Source: Lacticaseibacillus thailandensis DSM 22698 = JCM 13996 (GTDB lineage: Bacteria > Bacillota > Bacilli > Lactobacillales > Lactobacillaceae). From it: a DNA stretch of 52,854 nt. The stretch is taken from positions 1-52,854 of the forward strand of contig NZ_BBER01000010.1 of NCBI RefSeq assembly GCF_001312865.1, written 5' to 3'. The notes below the pieces were generated by a model. The model saw only the letters and a list, made by a program, of their open reading frames with translations. It had not been told where the DNA came from and ran no database searches. A program made the position numbers and the translations under genes. Shown here piece by piece: positions 22,014 through 31,854 of this stretch. Position 1 is the stretch's first letter. Every line of letters starts with the position of its first letter.

Positions 22014-22197
22014 GGAAATTACCGCATTGAGCACTGCTGAGATGTTGGACAAGGAAAAGCAATACAAAGACGAATTGTTCAACCTCCGTTTCCAGCAGGC
22101 GACCGGTCAGCTGGAAAACACTGCTCGTTTGAAGCAGGTTAAGAAGAACATTGCCCGGATTAAGACGGTTCTGCGTCAGCAGCAACTGAACAAATAA
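22003..22197 (+). CDS. rpmC: 50S ribosomal protein L29
   Basis: 64 residues from the ATG of [19 protein letters not shown]. This start is preferred over an upstream in-frame one because AGGTGAG precedes it and it matches family length. It overlaps the end of rplP. Located at the tunnel exit next to L23. Confidence 0.97.
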   Translation: MKAKEITALSTAEMLDKEKQYKDELFNLRFQQATGQLENTARLKQVKKNIARIKTVLRQQQLNK

Positions 22198-22217
22198 TCG
22201 GAAAGGAGCCCAGTACT

Positions 22218-22481
22218 TTGGAAGAACGTAATAGTCGTAAAGTTTATCAGGGCCGCGTTGTCTCTGACAAGATGGACAAGACCATTACCGTCGAGGTCAA
22301 CACTACCAAGACCCACCCGGTATATGGCAAACGTGTAAAGTACTCCAAGAAGTACTACGCCCAGGATGAGAACAACGAAGCCCACGTTGGTGACACCGTT
22401 CGCATCATGGAAACCCGTCCTCTGTCAAAGACCAAGCGTTTCCGGTTGCTCGACATTGTCGAGAAGGCCGTTATTATCTAG
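22218..22481 (+). CDS. rpsQ: 30S ribosomal protein S17
   Basis: 87 residues, TTG start after GAAAGGAG. OB-fold core [18 protein letters not shown] and ending [14 protein letters not shown]. Primary 16S rRNA binder in the 30S body. Confidence 0.97.
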   Translation: MEERNSRKVYQGRVVSDKMDKTITVEVNTTKTHPVYGKRVKYSKKYYAQDENNEAHVGDTVRIMETRPLSKTKRFRLLDIVEKAVII

Positions 22482-22511
22482 AGCATTTCGTGACGAAAGG
22501 AGGACATAACA

Positions 22512-22880
22512 GTGATTCAACAAGAAAGTCGCCTCAAAGTGGCAGACAACTCCGGTGCGCGCGAAATCCTCGTGATTAAGGTTCTTGGTGGTTCTTACCG
22601 CAAGACCGGGAACCTCGGTGACGTCGTAGTCGCAACTGTAAAACAGGCAACACCAGGTGGCGTTGTCAAAAAGGCAGATGTCGTTAAGGCTGTAATCGTA
22701 CGGACTAAGTCAGGTGCACACCGGACTGATGGTTCATACATCAAGTTTGACGAAAATGCCGCTGTCATCATCAACGATGACAAAACGCCAAAGGGTACCC
22801 GTATCTTTGGCCCCGTGGCTCGTGAGTTGCGTGACAACGACTTTATGAAGATCGTTTCACTAGCACCCGAAGTTCTGTAA
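22512..22880 (+). CDS. rplN: 50S ribosomal protein L14
   Basis: 122 residues, GTG start after [25 protein letters not shown] to [13 protein letters not shown]. It forms the bridge to 16S helix 14 and is the docking face for the silencing factor RsfS. Confidence 0.98.
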   Translation: MIQQESRLKVADNSGAREILVIKVLGGSYRKTGNLGDVVVATVKQATPGGVVKKADVVKAVIVRTKSGAHRTDGSYIKFDENAAVIINDDKTPKGTRIFGPVARELRDNDFMKIVSLAPEVL

Positions 22881-22902
22881 TTTCCATAGGAGGAGGTGCA
22901 AC

Positions 22903-23214
22903 ATGTTATTCAAAACAGGTGATAAGGTGCGCGTCATGCGTGGTAAAGACGCTGGCAAAGAAGGCACCATCAAGCAGGTCCTGAAGAACAAGGACCGCGT
23001 CATCGTTGAGGGCATCAACATGGTTAAGAAGCACGTGAAGCCGTCGAATACTAACCCTAACGGTGGTATCGTCGATGCTGAAGCAGCAATTCACGTTTCT
23101 AACGTCATGTTGCTCGACCCGAAGGACAACAAGCCATCCCGTGTCGGTGTTACCGAACAGGATGGTAAGCGTGTGCGCGTAGCCAAGAAGTCTGGCACCG
23201 CTCTCGACAAGTAA
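22903..23214 (+). CDS. rplX: 50S ribosomal protein L24
   Basis: 103 residues with the KOW motif [18 protein letters not shown] at the N-terminus. Assembly initiator of the 50S. ATG after GGAGGAGGTG. Confidence 0.98.
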   Translation: MLFKTGDKVRVMRGKDAGKEGTIKQVLKNKDRVIVEGINMVKKHVKPSNTNPNGGIVDAEAAIHVSNVMLLDPKDNKPSRVGVTEQDGKRVRVAKKSGTALDK

Positions 23215-23236
23215 TAGAAAGGAGGACCTATTTTTC

Positions 23237-23779
23237 ATGGCAAACCGTTTACAAGAACGTTATAAGCAGGAAATTGCACCGGCGCTGAACAAGCAGTTCA
23301 GTTACAAGAGCACGATGCAGACGCCGAAGATTGACAAAATCGTCTTGAACATGGGTGTTGGTGATGCTACACAGAACGCCAAGAACCTGGACGAAGCCGT
23401 TAACGAATTGGCACTGATCTCTGGTCAGCACCCCATGACGACTAAGGCTAAGAAGTCGATTGCCAACTTCCGTCTGCGTGAAGGCATGCCGATTGGTGCG
23501 AAGGTCACCCTTCGTGGCGAGCGGATGTACGACTTCCTGGACAAGTTGATCAATGTTTCCCTACCACGTGTGCGGGACTTCCGCGGTATTTCACCAAAGA
23601 GTTTTGACGGTCGTGGTAACTACACCCTGGGTGTTCGTGAACAGTTGATCTTCCCAGAAATTGACTACGATCAGGTTAACCACGTTCGTGGTCTGGACGT
23701 TGTAATCGTTACTACTGCACAAACTGATGAAGAAGGTCTCGCGCTGCTCAAGCAGTTCGGGATGCCATTCGCTAAGTAA
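23237..23779 (+). CDS. rplE: 50S ribosomal protein L5
   Basis: 180 residues, [19 protein letters not shown] to [12 protein letters not shown]. Central protuberance protein that carries 5S rRNA. ATG after AAAGGAGG. Confidence 0.98.
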   Translation: MANRLQERYKQEIAPALNKQFSYKSTMQTPKIDKIVLNMGVGDATQNAKNLDEAVNELALISGQHPMTTKAKKSIANFRLREGMPIGAKVTLRGERMYDFLDKLINVSLPRVRDFRGISPKSFDGRGNYTLGVREQLIFPEIDYDQVNHVRGLDVVIVTTAQTDEEGLALLKQFGMPFAK

Positions 23780-23792
23780 GGAGGTCAACCAC

Positions 23793-23978
23793 TTGGCTAA
23801 GAAGTCTTTAATTGTAAAGAACCACCGGCCTGCAAAGTTCGCTGTTCAAGAATACACGCGCTGCGAGCGCTGTGGTCGGCCACACTCCGTTTACCGGAAG
23901 TTTAAGCTTTGCCGGATTTGCCTTCGTGAGTTAGCACACGCCGGTCAGATTCCTGGTTTGAAGAAGGCCAGCTGGTAA
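23793..23978 (+). CDS. rpsN: 30S ribosomal protein S14, zinc type
   Basis: 61 residues from TTG at 23793, after AAGGAGG; a longer frame upstream lies inside rplE. CERC at one side and CRIC 12 residues later form the four-cysteine zinc site, so this is the short Zn-dependent S14. Confidence 0.97.
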   Translation: MAKKSLIVKNHRPAKFAVQEYTRCERCGRPHSVYRKFKLCRICLRELAHAGQIPGLKKASW

Positions 23979-24010
23979 TTCAATTCACTTAGACAAAGGA
24001 GGTTAAATCA

Positions 24011-24409
24011 ATGGCTCTGACAGATCCTATTGCAGACTACTTGACTCGCATTCGTAACGCCAACATGGTACGTCACGAAAGCCTGGAAGTACCTGCTTCC
24101 AAGATGAAGAAATCCATTTCCGAAATCTTGAAGAACGAAGGGTTCATCCGTGACTATGAAGTTATCGATGACGACAAGCAAGGCATGATCCGCATCTTCC
24201 TGAAGTACGGGAAGGACAACGAAAAGGTCATCTCTGGTTTGAAGCGTATCAGCAAGCCCGGCCTACGTACTTACGTAAAGGCGGACGCTGTCCCTAAGGT
24301 TCTCAATGGTCTCGGGATTGCAATCATTTCCACTTCCAACGGTGTTATCACCGACAAGGAAGCCCGTGCCAAGAACGTCGGTGGCGAAGTACTCGCCTAC
24401 GTTTGGTAA
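24011..24409 (+). CDS. rpsH: 30S ribosomal protein S8
   Basis: 132 residues, [19 protein letters not shown] to GGEVLAYVW. Core 16S binder of the platform. In E. coli S8 represses the spc operon; no such target was identified here. ATG after AAAGGAGG. Confidence 0.98.
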   Translation: MALTDPIADYLTRIRNANMVRHESLEVPASKMKKSISEILKNEGFIRDYEVIDDDKQGMIRIFLKYGKDNEKVISGLKRISKPGLRTYVKADAVPKVLNGLGIAIISTSNGVITDKEARAKNVGGEVLAYVW

Positions 24410-24439
24410 TACAAAAATTAACAAAGGAGGTGCCTACCT

Positions 24440-24970
24440 GTGAGTCGTATTGGTTATAAAAGCGTCACGCTACCAGAAGGTGTTTCTGTAGCGCAAGACG
24501 GCAACGTTGTGACCGTTAAGGGTCCTAAGGGTGAACTGACCCGTGAGCTCAGCGCCGACATTAAGATGACGGTGGACGGTAACACGGTGTCATTTGACCG
24601 TGACAACGATAATTTAAAGGCTATCCACGGCACTACCCGTGCCGTATTCAACAACATGGTTGTTGGGGTAACCGAGGGCTACAAGAAGGACTTGTCTCTG
24701 GTCGGTGTTGGTTACCGTGCCCAGATGCAGGGTTCCAAGTTGGTCCTGAACGTTGGTTACTCTCACCCGGTTGAGATGGAAGCCCCAGAGGGCGTAAAGG
24801 TTGAAGTACCTGGTACTACAGCTATCACCGTTTCTGGGATCAGCAAAGAGAAGGTTGGCCAGTTTGCCGCCGAGATCCGTGCTGTTCGCTCCCCTGAACC
24901 ATACAAGGGTAAGGGTATCCGTTACGTCGACGAATACGTTCGGCGTAAGGAAGGTAAGACTGGTAAGTAG
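24440..24970 (+). CDS. rplF: 50S ribosomal protein L6
   Basis: 176 residues, GTG start after AAAGGAGGTG. Two-domain L6 with the conserved C-terminal [20 protein letters not shown] that contacts the sarcin-ricin loop. Confidence 0.98.
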   Translation: MSRIGYKSVTLPEGVSVAQDGNVVTVKGPKGELTRELSADIKMTVDGNTVSFDRDNDNLKAIHGTTRAVFNNMVVGVTEGYKKDLSLVGVGYRAQMQGSKLVLNVGYSHPVEMEAPEGVKVEVPGTTAITVSGISKEKVGQFAAEIRAVRSPEPYKGKGIRYVDEYVRRKEGKTGK

Positions 24971-25012
24971 TAGTCAGTTATTGGCTGCATAAAATTTTAT
25001 GAGGTGAACATT

Positions 25013-25372
25013 GTGATTTCAAAGCCAGATAAGAACAAGACTCGTGCAAAGCGCCATGCGCGTGTACGGGGCAAGATTTCTGGTACGAGCGAGCGCCCAC
25101 GCTTGAACGTATTCCGTTCCAACAAAAACATCTACGCTCAATTAATTGATGACGTAGCGGGTGTGACGTTAGCAAGTGCCTCCACTCTCGATAAAGAAAT
25201 TAAAGCCGATGCTACTAAGACTGAGCAAGCAGCTCAAGTCGGTGCCTTGATTGCCAAGCGCGCTGTTGCTGCTGGTAAGTCTGATGTAGTCTTCGACCGT
25301 GGTGGTTACATCTACCATGGTCGTGTCGCTGCACTAGCCGAAGCTGCTCGTGAGAACGGCCTCGAATTCTAA
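25013..25372 (+). CDS. rplR: 50S ribosomal protein L18
   Basis: 119 residues. GTG at 25013 ([19 protein letters not shown]) is chosen over a GTG 9 bases upstream because the latter is part of the Shine-Dalgarno GAGGTG. Binds 5S rRNA with L5. Ends [11 protein letters not shown]. Confidence 0.96.
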   Translation: MISKPDKNKTRAKRHARVRGKISGTSERPRLNVFRSNKNIYAQLIDDVAGVTLASASTLDKEIKADATKTEQAAQVGALIAKRAVAAGKSDVVFDRGGYIYHGRVAALAEAARENGLEF

Positions 25373-25392
25373 CACAGGAGGAAAAACCTAAC

Positions 25393-25896
25393 ATGGCATC
25401 ATTTATCGATCCAAACCAACTCGATTTGGAAGACGAAGTCGTCGCTATCAACCGAGTTACTAAAGTTGTCAAGGGTGGTCGCCGCCTGCGTTTCGCTGCT
25501 ATTGCGATTGTTGGTGACAAGAACGGCCACGTCGGTCTTGGTACGGGTAAGGCCCAGGAAGTTCCTGAAGCCATCCGTAAGGCCGTCGAAAACGGTAAGA
25601 AGAACCTGATCGCCGTACCACGTGTTGGTACTACGATTCCTCACGAAGTAATTGGTCACTACGGCGCTGGTGAAGTGCTGTTGAAGCCATCCGTTGAAGG
25701 TTCTGGGGTTGCCGCTGGTGGTGCCATCCGTGCCGTTATGGAATTAGCGGGTATCGGTGACGTTACTAGTAAGTCCCTTGGTCGGAACACGCCAATTAAC
25801 ATGGTGCGTGCAACGATCGAAGGCTTGAAGCAGCTAAAGACCGCTGAAGAAGTTGCTGAGTTGCGCGGCGTTTCCGTTGCACACCTACAAGACTAG
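25393..25896 (+). CDS. rpsE: 30S ribosomal protein S5
   Basis: 167 residues. The loop [14 protein letters not shown], where spectinomycin resistance arises, is wild type. ATG after AGGAGG. The double-stranded RNA-binding domain and [12 protein letters not shown] are conserved. Confidence 0.98.
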   Translation: MASFIDPNQLDLEDEVVAINRVTKVVKGGRRLRFAAIAIVGDKNGHVGLGTGKAQEVPEAIRKAVENGKKNLIAVPRVGTTIPHEVIGHYGAGEVLLKPSVEGSGVAAGGAIRAVMELAGIGDVTSKSLGRNTPINMVRATIEGLKQLKTAEEVAELRGVSVAHLQD

Positions 25897-25909
25897 GAGG
25901 TAGTCAACA

Positions 25910-26095
25910 ATGGCTCAATTGAAGATCACGTTGACTCGGTCTGCGGCACACCGTTTGCCGAAGCAGCGCAAGATTGTCAAGGAATTTGGCCTGGGCCGTG
26001 TGAACAGCACGGTGATCAAGCCAGATAACGCCGCTACTCGTGGTGTTATTAACCAGATTTTCCACCTGGTTTCCGTTGAAGAAGTTAAGGACTAA
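25910..26095 (+). CDS. rpmD: 50S ribosomal protein L30
   Basis: 61 residues, [19 protein letters not shown] to [11 protein letters not shown] typical bacterial L30 length. ATG after AGGAGG, 13 bases after rpsE. Confidence 0.98.
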   Translation: MAQLKITLTRSAAHRLPKQRKIVKEFGLGRVNSTVIKPDNAATRGVINQIFHLVSVEEVKD

Positions 26096-26126
26096 CAAAA
26101 CTATATACAAGGAGGTGCGCACATCC

Positions 26127-26567
26127 ATGAAGTTACACGAACTCACTCCAAGTGAAGGTTCACGTCACAGCCGCAAGCGTCTTGGCCGTGGTACTTCTAG
26201 TGGTCAGGGTAAGACTGCTGGTAAGGGTACTAAGGGTCAATTGGCTCGTCAGGGTGGCAAGACTCGTCTTGGGTTTGAAGGTGGCCAGATGCCACTGTTC
26301 CGTCGTATGCCGAAGCGCGGTTTCAAGAACGTTAACCGCAAAGACTACGCGGTTATCAACCTATCCGACCTGAACCGTTTTGATGATGGTACGGAAGTTA
26401 CTCCAGCATTGCTCGTTGAGAGCGGCTTGGTTAAGAACGAACTTGACGGCATCAAGCTGTTGGGTGATGGCGAGTTGACCAAGAAGTTAACCATCAAGGT
26501 AGCAAAAGCATCCGCAACTGCTAAAGAAGCTGTTGCAGCAGCAGGCGGTTCAATTGAGGTGATCTAA
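26127..26567 (+). CDS. rplO: 50S ribosomal protein L15
   Basis: 146 residues from ATG at 26127 after AAGGAGGTG; the open frame extends upstream into rpmD without a start signal. The glycine/basic N-terminal extension [19 protein letters not shown] is typical. Its TAA overlaps the secY ATG. Confidence 0.97.
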   Translation: MKLHELTPSEGSRHSRKRLGRGTSSGQGKTAGKGTKGQLARQGGKTRLGFEGGQMPLFRRMPKRGFKNVNRKDYAVINLSDLNRFDDGTEVTPALLVESGLVKNELDGIKLLGDGELTKKLTIKVAKASATAKEAVAAAGGSIEVI

Positions 26568-27878
26568 TGATTGCGACCCTCAAAAACGCACTCAAGGTGA
26601 AGGACATTCGTCACAAGATGTTGTTCACCCTGATCGTTTTGCTGGTTTACCGGTTAGGTGCCAGTATTTCGGTACCAGGGATTGACGCTGGTCAGCTCAC
26701 TAAGCTGGGCGATACCGGACTGATTTCCATTCTATCGACCGTCAGTGGTGGTGGTTTGTCGAACTACTCCATCTTTGCCCTTGGGGTGTCGCCATACATT
26801 ACCGCACAGATCATCATTCAACTGTTACAGATGGACATTGTCCCGAAGTTTGTTGAATGGAGTAAGCAAGGGGAAGTTGGTCGGCGCAAGCTGAACCAGG
26901 TGACCCGCTACCTAACCATTATCCTGGCGTTTGTTCAGGGTATTGGGATTACCGCTGGGTTCCAAGTCCTCTCCCAATACGGGCTGGTAAAGAACCCGAG
27001 CGTGCAACAGTACCTCGTTATCGGTGTTATTCTCACCGGTGGGACGATGTTACTGACCTGGATGGGGGAACAAATCACGGATAAGGGTCTCGGCAACGGG
27101 GTCTCCATGATTATCTTTGCCGGGATTATTGCCCGGCTCCCATCCGGGGTCAAGGAAATCTGGACGGACCAGATTACGAACAACGACCCGTCTGATCGCT
27201 GGCAGGGGGCCCTCTTCATGGTGGGTCTGCTGATTCTGGTGATTGTCGTCGTTGCTTTCGTGACCTGGGTACAACAAGCTAACCGTAAAATTCCGATTCA
27301 GTACACGCGCCGTGTGACCAGTGCGGGTGACAATTCCTACCTGCCCTGAAGGTTAACGTTGCCGGGGTGATTCCCGTCATCTTTGCTAGTTCACTCATCG
27401 TGACGCCACAAACTATTTTGATGGCGTTCCAGAAGAGTCATGGCAGTGATGGCTGGTACATCACGTTGACCAACATCTTCAGTCTCGAAAAGCCGATTGG
27501 GATTGCGCTTTACACCTTACTGATCGTCTTGTTCACGTTCTTCTACGCCTTCGTTCAGGTTAACCCGGAGAAGTTGTCGGAGAACTTGGTCAAGCAGGGT
27601 AGTTACATTCCGGGTGTTTGGCCTGGGAAGGAGACGGAGAAATTCGTTTCCCGGATTCTCATGCGGTTGTCCGTTGTCGGGGCACTCTTCCTGGGTTGAT
27701 TGCCTTGATGCCACAACTAGCCGCGTTACTGTGGAACTTGCCACAATCCATCGGGTTGGGTGGTACCAGCCTGTTAATTGTGGTCATGACGGCCATTGAG
27801 TTGGTCCGCCAGCTAGATGGGTTGCTCATGAAACGCGAATACGTTGGCTTCATCCAGGGTGACCTGGTGAAGAAATAG
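26567..27878 (+). CDS. secY: SecY preprotein translocase channel (two frameshifts)
   Basis: Core pore of the Sec translocon in the membrane, 437 residues when corrected, with ten expected helices. CCC at 27344-27346 should be CCCC (after AGDNSYLP) and GGG at 27693-27695 should be GGGG (after VVGALFL). All three segments align to one SecY, ending DGLLMKREYVGFIQGDLVKK. It overlaps rplO by one base. Lethal if the frameshifts were real. Confidence 0.96.
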
Positions 27879-27897
27879 CTAAACGGAGGCTACAAAA

Positions 27898-28545
27898 GTG
27901 AATCTGATTTTAATGGGTCTACCAGGCGCGGGTAAGGGTACGCAAGCTGAAAAGATTGTGGTTAAATATCCCATTGCCCACATTAGTACTGGCGACATGT
28001 TCCGGGCGGCGATGGCTGACGGTACCGAGTTGGGTAAGCAGGCTCAGTCCTACATGGACAAAGGTCAGCTGGTGCCCGATGAGGTCACTGAAGGTCTCGT
28101 TAAGGAACGGCTTCAGCAACCAGATACCGATGCTGGTTACATGCTGGACGGTTTTCCCCGGACGATTGCGCAGGCGGAGGCGTTGACTGATATCACCGCC
28201 GAGTTGAACAAGCCGTTGGACGCAGTCATCAACATTGATGTTGATCCCAAAGTCCTGGCCGACCGTCTGAGTGCGCGTTATATCTGCAAAACCTGTGGGG
28301 CCACGTACAACAAGTTGTACCACAACCCCAAGGTGGAAGGTACCTGTGACCGTTGCGGTGGCCACGAGTTCTTCCAGCGGGATGATGACAAGCCGGAGAC
28401 CGTTCAGAACCGTCTGCAGGTAAACATTAAGATGAACACGCCCCTGCTTGATTTCTACGCTAACCGTCAGTTGCTGTACACCGTTAATGGTGATCAGGAT
28501 ATCGACGCGGTGTTCGCTGAGATTGAAAAAAATTCTCGCGGCTAG
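27898..28545 (+). CDS. adk: Adenylate kinase
   Basis: Converts AMP + ATP to two ADP in the cytoplasm. P-loop [10 protein letters not shown] at residues 7-16; the LID has the Gram-positive zinc site CKTC...CDRC (about 130-153). GTG start after CGGAGG. The end reads EIEKNSRG over an A7; if it is A6, as elsewhere in this sequence, the protein would end EIEKILAARA, which looks more natural for the family. Cotranscribed with secY, 19 bases after it. Confidence 0.96.
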   Translation: MNLILMGLPGAGKGTQAEKIVVKYPIAHISTGDMFRAAMADGTELGKQAQSYMDKGQLVPDEVTEGLVKERLQQPDTDAGYMLDGFPRTIAQAEALTDITAELNKPLDAVINIDVDPKVLADRLSARYICKTCGATYNKLYHNPKVEGTCDRCGGHEFFQRDDDKPETVQNRLQVNIKMNTPLLDFYANRQLLYTVNGDQDIDAVFAEIEKNSRG

Positions 28546-28588
28546 GGCCTAGTTCGAGAACGGCATCGTCTGTCAGCTGACAGCTTTG

Positions 28589-28617
28589 TTTTCAACTTGC
28601 GAACTTTGTGGTACACT
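28589..28617 (+). promoter_or_regulatory. Candidate internal promoter before infA
   Basis: TTTTCA at 28589-28594, 17 bases, TACACT at 28612-28617. The gap of 155 bases between adk and infA is the widest in the block and carries a perfect palindrome CTGTCAGCTGACAG just upstream. Match quality is moderate. Confidence 0.4.
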
Positions 28618-28700
28618 GCTTTGGTGTGCCGGACGGTCGGCGCCCATTTTTGGGTGCGTGATTTAATTGTGACCAAAACGGACGAGGAGGAATAGGTTTC

Positions 28701-28919
28701 GTGGCAAAAGACGATGTCATTGAGATTCAGGGCACCGTGGTGGATACATTACCCAACGCGATGTTTAAAGTAAAGCTTGAAAACGATGCGGAGATTCTGG
28801 CGCACGTTTCCGGGAAGATCCGGATGCACTACATCCGGATTCTGCCTGGTGACCGCGTGACGGTGGAGTTGTCTCCATACGACCTGACTAAGGGCCGGAT
28901 TACGTACCGTTTCAAGTAG
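28701..28919 (+). CDS. infA: Translation initiation factor IF-1
   Basis: 72 residues, GTG start after GAGGAGG. OB-fold S1-like protein, [19 protein letters not shown] to [13 protein letters not shown], that occupies the 30S A site during initiation. Confidence 0.98.
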   Translation: MAKDDVIEIQGTVVDTLPNAMFKVKLENDAEILAHVSGKIRMHYIRILPGDRVTVELSPYDLTKGRITYRFK

Positions 28920-28942
28920 TCAACACAGGAGGCATTTTAAAG

Positions 28943-29059
28943 ATGAAAGTACGTCCATCTGTAAAGAAAATGTGTGAGCACTGCAAGGTTGTCCGCCGCA
29001 AGGGCCGCGTGATGATCATTTGCTCTGCAAACCCAAAGCACAAGCAGCGCCAAGGATAA
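28943..29059 (+). CDS. rpmJ: 50S ribosomal protein L36
   Basis: 38 residues, [20 protein letters not shown] onward, ending HKQRQG. Cys11, Cys14, Cys27 and His32 form the zinc ribbon. ATG at 28943 after CAGGAGG. Confidence 0.97.
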   Translation: MKVRPSVKKMCEHCKVVRRKGRVMIICSANPKHKQRQG

Positions 29060-29089
29060 AACAAACACTATCATAGGAGGTGTCATCAC

Positions 29090-29455
29090 ATGGCTCGTAT
29101 TGCAGGTATTGATTTACCCCGCAACAAGCAAATTGTCATTGGTTTGACCTACATTTTCGGTATTGGCAACAGTACTGCACAAAAGATCTGTGCAGCTGCT
29201 GGTGTACCAGAAAACGTGCGGGTTGCAGACCTGACTCCTGACCAGGAAGACAAGTTGCGTGCGGAAGTAGATAACATTCGTGTCGAAGGTGATTTGCGCC
29301 GTGAAGTCAGCATGAACATCAAGCGGCTTCAGGAAATTGGCTCATACCGTGGCATGCGTCACCGTCGTGGTTTGCCAGTTCGCGGTCAGCACACCAAGAA
29401 CAACGCACGTACTCGCAAGGGTAAGAAAGCTACCATTGCTGGTAGGAAGAAATAA
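29090..29455 (+). CDS. rpsM: 30S ribosomal protein S13
   Basis: 121 residues, [19 protein letters not shown], with helix-hairpin-helix region and the basic tail [16 protein letters not shown]. Contacts P-site tRNA and the 50S. ATG after TAGGAGGTG. Confidence 0.98.
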   Translation: MARIAGIDLPRNKQIVIGLTYIFGIGNSTAQKICAAAGVPENVRVADLTPDQEDKLRAEVDNIRVEGDLRREVSMNIKRLQEIGSYRGMRHRRGLPVRGQHTKNNARTRKGKKATIAGRKK

Positions 29456-29473
29456 TAAGGGAGGTCTGTACTG

Positions 29474-29863
29474 ATGGCAACAAGGAAAACAACGCGCAAG
29501 CGTCGTGTGCGTAAGCACATCGAAAGCGGTGTTGCGCACATCCACGCCACTTTCAACAACACACTGGTCATGATTACTGATGCCCAGGGTAACGCAGTGG
29601 CTTGGTCTTCTGCTGGTGCACTTGGCTTCAAGGGCTCCCGTAAGTCCACGCCATACGCTGCACAAATGGCTGCAGAAGCAGCTGCTAAGGAAGCAATGGA
29701 ACACGGCATGAAGTCTGTTGAAGTAGCCGTTAAGGGTCCTGGTTCGGGCCGTGAAGCAGCTATTCGTGCCATTCAGGCTGCCGGTGTCGACGTTACGGCT
29801 ATCCGTGACGTTACGCCAGTACCTCACAATGGTTCTCGTCCTCCAAAGCGTCGTCGGGTGTAG
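29474..29863 (+). CDS. rpsK: 30S ribosomal protein S11
   Basis: 129 residues, ending [13 protein letters not shown]. Platform protein next to the mRNA exit. ATG after GGGAGG, 18 bases after rpsM. Confidence 0.98.
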   Translation: MATRKTTRKRRVRKHIESGVAHIHATFNNTLVMITDAQGNAVAWSSAGALGFKGSRKSTPYAAQMAAEAAAKEAMEHGMKSVEVAVKGPGSGREAAIRAIQAAGVDVTAIRDVTPVPHNGSRPPKRRRV

Positions 29864-29938
29864 TTCGTGTGCCCTGCGCTTTGTTGAGCGCGTGGGTATG
29901 TCGCACATCACTCTCGATTTGAAAGGGGTACACAATAG

Positions 29939-30880
29939 ATGATTGAATTTGAAAAGCCAAACATCACCAAGGTTGAAGAAGACAACAACTACGGTAAGTT
30001 TGTCGTCGAGCCACTCGAACGCGGGTATGGTACTACGCTCGGCAATTCGTTGCGGCGAATTTTGCTTTCATCTTTGCCTGGGGCAGCGGTTTCTAGCGTA
30101 CACATTGATGGCGTCGTGCATGAATTCTCGACGATTGATGGCGTTCTGGAAGACGTGACCCAGATTATCCTCAACATTAAGAAGCTTGCTTTGAAGGTTG
30201 AGGGTGAGGAAGAGGACAAGAAGGCCACCATCTTGGTCGAGGGTCCGGCTGTCGTGACGGCTGCGGACATCAAAACAGATGCTGACGTCGAGGTGTTAAA
30301 CCCTGACCAATACATTTGTACCATTGCAGAAGGCGGTCGCCTGGAAATGGAAATGACGATCAAGACTGGTCGTGGGTATGTTCCGGCTGATCAGAACAAG
30401 TCTGACGACCAGCCGATTGGGGTCATCGCTGTGGATTCCATCTTTACCCCAATTAGTAAAGTTAATTACACGGTTGAGAGTGCTCGTGTGGGCCGTCGTA
30501 GTGATTTTGACAAACTAACGTTGGATGTCTGGACGAACGGGTCAATCACCCCCAGTGCAGCCATCGCGTTGGCCGCCAAAATTTTGACGGATCACCTGGC
30601 AATCTTTGTCAACCTGACTGATGACGCCAAGAACGCCGACATCATGGTTGAAAAGGAAGACAGTCAGCGTGAAAAGTTGCTCGATATGACGATCGAGGAA
30701 CTGGACCTGTCTGTTCGTTCTTACAACTGTCTGAAGCGTGCCGGGATCAACACCGTTCAGGAATTGACCGACAAGACTGAAGCAGAAATGATGAAGGTAC
30801 GTAACCTCGGCCGGAAGTCGCTTGAAGAAGTAAAGAACAAGCTGTCCGACTTGGGCCTCAGCCTACGTCAAGAAGACTAA
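29939..30880 (+). CDS. rpoA: RNA polymerase alpha subunit
   Basis: 313 residues. The N-terminal dimerisation domain ([20 protein letters not shown]), a linker near 230 and a C-terminal domain with [14 protein letters not shown] that binds UP elements and activators. ATG after GAAAGGGG, 75 bases after rpsK; alpha operon. Confidence 0.98.
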   Translation: MIEFEKPNITKVEEDNNYGKFVVEPLERGYGTTLGNSLRRILLSSLPGAAVSSVHIDGVVHEFSTIDGVLEDVTQIILNIKKLALKVEGEEEDKKATILVEGPAVVTAADIKTDADVEVLNPDQYICTIAEGGRLEMEMTIKTGRGYVPADQNKSDDQPIGVIAVDSIFTPISKVNYTVESARVGRRSDFDKLTLDVWTNGSITPSAAIALAAKILTDHLAIFVNLTDDAKNADIMVEKEDSQREKLLDMTIEELDLSVRSYNCLKRAGINTVQELTDKTEAEMMKVRNLGRKSLEEVKNKLSDLGLSLRQED

Positions 30881-30900
30881 TTGTAAAGGAGGAATAACAC

Positions 30901-31281
30901 ATGAGTTACCGGAAATTGGGCCGTACAAGTTCCCAGCGTAAGGCATTGCTCCGTGACCTGACTACTGACTTGATCATCAACGAACGTATCATCACGACCG
31001 AAGCACGCGCTAAGGAAGTTCGTTCGACGACTGAAAAGATGATCACGTTGGGTAAGCATGGTGACCTGCACGCACGTCGTCAGGCCGCAGCGTTTGTCCG
31101 CAACGAAATTGCTGACGTTACTGAAGAAGGGGACGCAGTGGTGGTTACATCCGCATTGCAGAAGCTGTTCAGTGACCTGGCAAAGCGTTACGAAGGTCGT
31201 AACGGTGGTTACACCCGGATTATGAAGACCAGCCCACGGCGTGGTGACGCCGCACCGATGGTTATCATCGAACTGGTTTAA
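30901..31281 (+). CDS. rplQ: 50S ribosomal protein L17
   Basis: 126 residues, [20 protein letters not shown] to [13 protein letters not shown], the compact bacterial form. ATG after AAAGGAGG. Last gene of the S10-spc-alpha block; a structured 3' region follows. Confidence 0.98.
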   Translation: MSYRKLGRTSSQRKALLRDLTTDLIINERIITTEARAKEVRSTTEKMITLGKHGDLHARRQAAAFVRNEIADVTEEGDAVVVTSALQKLFSDLAKRYEGRNGGYTRIMKTSPRRGDAAPMVIIELV

Positions 31282-31380
31282 TTAAGACGGGTGGCATCTT
31301 GATGCCACAACCGGACGGGTCGCACCCGTGCGGGCGGATCAAGACGTGTGCGGAAGCAATTGCGCACACCACTAAATAAA
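31282..31380 (+). ncRNA. Candidate L17 downstream element in the 3' UTR of rplQ
   Basis: Three hairpins in a row: GTGGCATC/GATGCCAC at 31291-31308, ACGGGT-CGC-ACCCGT at 31315-31329, and GTGTGCG/CGCACAC at 31346-31369, with no T-run. A conserved RNA called the L17 downstream element is known right after rplQ in lactic acid bacteria and Listeria; position fits, but the family model was not applied. Confidence 0.55.
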
Positions 31381-31383
31381 ACC

Positions 31384-31736
31384 GAATCGACCCTCGTTGG
31401 CCGGTTCACTTTGATCATTTGATCGATGGAGCGTTACGATGATGGGTGCCACAGAGCGGAGCGGGGCGTTCAGAAGCTGAGCATTAACGTGACATTGACG
31501 GAGGCGGTTTTCGCCGCAGTCGATGTCACGTTAAGCGCCAGCTTCTGCCCCGTATAGCTCGACTACGCTAAGGTAACTTAGCGCGCGGCATGGCCAAATA
31601 GTGCCGGGGCGACGGCCCTCTTAGTCTAGCTTGCGAGTGCCAGGGCAACCTGGTCCTCCATCATTGAATGATTTATACATAGCAATCAACAGTGCCACTT
31701 TGCGCAAGGGTGACTACGGTTGGGCAACGTTGCTAG
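31384..31736 (+). other. Gene-free, strongly structured stretch; candidate non-coding RNA
   Basis: No coding frame. It holds AACCG/CGGTT near 31384, the 90-base hairpin annotated separately, CGCTAAG-GTAA-CTTAGCG (31566-31583), CGGCA/TGCCG (31585 on), and CCAGG-GCAA-CCTGG (31640-31653). Two loops are GNRA tetraloops, which favours a folded RNA. It leads straight into a strong terminator. No known family was recognised; RNase P RNA, tmRNA and T-box core motifs were looked for and not found. Confidence 0.45.
31454..31560. repeat. Long near-perfect inverted repeat
   Basis: Outer GAGC/GCTC, then GGGG/CCCC, CAGAAGCTG/CAGCTTCTG, TTAACGTGACAT/ATGTCACGTTAA, closing on GGCG/CGCC with a T-rich loop near 31508. 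About 37 paired positions per arm with few mismatches. Arms faintly resemble the CAGAAACT arms of the elements at 12754-12985. Confidence 0.75.
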
Positions 31737-31760
31737 GGCGGGTCGCTGACCCGCCTTTTT
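31737..31760 (+). terminator. Intrinsic terminator upstream of ecfA1
   Basis: GGCGGGTC-GCT-GACCCGCC followed by TTTTT. It ends the rplQ-side transcript or the structured RNA before the ecf genes. Confidence 0.9.
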
Positions 31761-31854
31761 GATTGGCGTGAAGTCTGACCGGCTACCATCCCGAGTGGGG
31801 CCTGTGTTATTATTGTTGGGTCTAAATATATGGTTATACAGGGGGGTGCCACGC

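Noticed and set aside
31384..31760. RNase P RNA, tmRNA or T-box leader
   Set aside because: The conserved cores (GAGGAAAGUCC, a tmRNA tag region and tRNA-like ends, AGGGUGGNACCGCG) are not present.
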